Shown here: one piece after another, positions 4,896 to 5,586 of the stretch
Layout: each line of letters starts with the position of its first letter
Position numbering within the stretch: the first letter of the stretch is position 1
Assembly (NCBI GenBank): GCA_009781575.1
Contig: WQXW01000140.1
Location: 1 to 5,586 of the forward strand
Direction: 5' to 3'
DNA length: 5,586 nucleotides
Origin: Solirubrobacterales bacterium
GTDB lineage: Bacteria > Actinomycetota > Thermoleophilia > Solirubrobacterales > Solirubrobacteraceae
Program-made: the position numbers and the translations under genes
Notes under the pieces: model-generated
The model's database searches: none
The model's input: only the letters and a program-made list of their open reading frames with translations
What the model was told of the DNA's origin: nothing

Positions 4896-4984
4896 GGGTG
4901 AAGATCACCTCCCGGGTCCGAGAGGCCGGATCGGAAAGGACGACCCGCGGATCCCCAAACGGCGAATCAAGGAGATTTGTGGCG

Positions 4985-5476
4985 ATGGCGACCCTCACTG
5001 TCTGGAAGTTTCCCACCGCGAGCGGAGCCGACGAGGCGGTGCGCACGCTCGAGCAGCTCCAGAGTCAGGAGCTGATCACTGTGCAGGACGCCGCGATGGT
5101 CAGCTGGCCGGCCGACAAGAAGAAGCCCCGCACCCGCCAGCTTCACGACCTCACCGGACCCGGCGCGCTGGGTGGCGCCTTCTGGGGGCTGCTGTTCGGA
5201 TTGATCTTCTTCGTGCCCATATTCGGCCTCGCGGTCGGCGCCGCCGCCGGAGCGATCGGCGGGTCGATGGCCAATGTGGGAATCGACGAGAACTTCATCA
5301 AGCGAATCCGCGAGCAGGTCACCCCCGGCACCTCCGCGCTGTTCGCGCTCACCTCCGGCGGGGTCGTGGAGAGGGTGCGCGACGCGTTCGGCGGCGACTT
5401 CCACGCCGAGCTGCTGGAGACCAACCTCTCCGCCGAGGACGAGAACCGGCTGCGCGAGGTGTTTGCCGACGACTGA
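4985..5476 (+). CDS. DUF1269 domain protein, paralogue 2
   Basis: This 163-residue protein is a close duplicate of the gene at 4316. The first 53 residues differ at only two positions (D17E, K32T), and the membrane stretch and GIDENFIK...QVTPGTSALFAL signature are kept. Changes cluster at residues 54-59 (HDLTGP), in the second half of the hydrophobic stretch (FVPIFGLAV) and at 125-140, where one glycine is inserted (AFGGDF). The ATG at 4985 is preferred by homology; AAGGAG (4969-4974) is 10 nt away, and a GTG at 4979 is in frame but only 4 nt from it. Unlike paralogue 1 it has its own half-site promoter. Only 10 nt separate its stop from the next start, so it likely heads a new operon. Function unknown; it could act as a hetero-oligomer partner of paralogue 1. 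Confidence 0.9.
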   Translation: MATLTVWKFPTASGADEAVRTLEQLQSQELITVQDAAMVSWPADKKKPRTRQLHDLTGPGALGGAFWGLLFGLIFFVPIFGLAVGAAAGAIGGSMANVGIDENFIKRIREQVTPGTSALFALTSGGVVERVRDAFGGDFHAELLETNLSAEDENRLREVFADD

Positions 5477-5486
5477 AGGACCAACG

Positions 5487-5586
5487 GTGCTCGTGAGAGA
5501 GGCGCGCGGCGTGACTGGCGTGACACAGTCCAGCTATGAGATCCACATCAAGGGACGGGTCAGCCGCGAGCTGCTCGACTCCTTCG
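5487..5586 (+). CDS. 5' end of an unrecognised gene, cut by the window edge
   Basis: A frame opens at GTG 5487 and runs to the window end without a stop (33 codons visible). GAAGGA (5475-5480), overlapping the previous stop codon, lies 6 nt before this GTG and favours it. An in-frame GTG at 5511, preceded by GAGAGAGG, and another at 5520 are alternatives. The stretch from the third GTG reads MTQSSYEIHIKGRV followed by SRELLDSF. From memory it resembles the N-terminus of small actinobacterial hypothetical proteins that begin YEI-x-VKGRL and continue into a short alpha-beta domain, but too little is present to assign a family. Spacing indicates the same operon as DUF1269 paralogue 2. Confidence 0.6.
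   Translation, partial: MLVREARGVTGVTQSSYEIHIKGRVSRELLDSF

Overview
The window is very GC-rich, uses GTG as well as ATG starts, and carries a set of small membrane proteins (GAP/Sap, DUF7144, HdeD/DUF308, DUF1269) plus a DUF2252 protein. This combination fits a high-GC actinobacterium. From memory of such gene sets I would guess the Thermoleophilia/Solirubrobacterales, but no taxonomic marker is present. I see no rRNA, tRNA, transposase, phage gene or CRISPR array.

Layout. On the minus strand, a DUF2252 protein (2131-716) is followed 7 nt later by a GAP/Sap-family membrane protein (708-40), a likely two-gene operon. Divergent from it is a DUF7144-type four-helix membrane protein (2247-2675, +). 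A 324-nt convergent gap (2676-2999) holds several families of short tandem repeats and a GC hairpin. It separates that gene from a second DUF7144-type protein on the minus strand (3398-3000). After another divergent promoter region (3399-3663) come, on the plus strand, an HdeD/DUF308 six-helix membrane protein (3664-4248), two DUF1269 paralogues about 89% identical (4316-4804 and 4985-5476), and the 5' end of an unrecognised gene (5487 onward) cut by the window edge.

The main find is a shared promoter architecture. Five promoters, covering every divergent or isolated transcription unit in the window, carry the same 30-bp array of three half-sites, TCAYCC-N5-GGRTGA-N7-TCAYCC. In all five, exactly 10 nt later, there is a weak -10-like hexamer in which only A at position 2 and T at position 6 are invariant (CATGCT, GACGAT, CAGGAT, CAGGCT, TAGCTT). 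The third half-site always lies on the side of the gene being driven. Between the two divergent genes at 2132-2246 the array is symmetric, with four half-sites, and serves both directions. The geometry predicts transcription starts about 27 to 106 nt upstream of four genes and a leaderless mRNA for the DUF2252 gene, which also lacks a Shine-Dalgarno sequence.

Interpretation. The window looks like part of a regulon in which one unknown DNA-binding regulator co-activates (or co-represses) a group of small envelope proteins of unknown biochemical function. The membrane-protein content and the HdeD and GAP families suggest cell-envelope or stress adaptation. That role and the identity of the regulator are inference; the motif geometry is read directly from the sequence.
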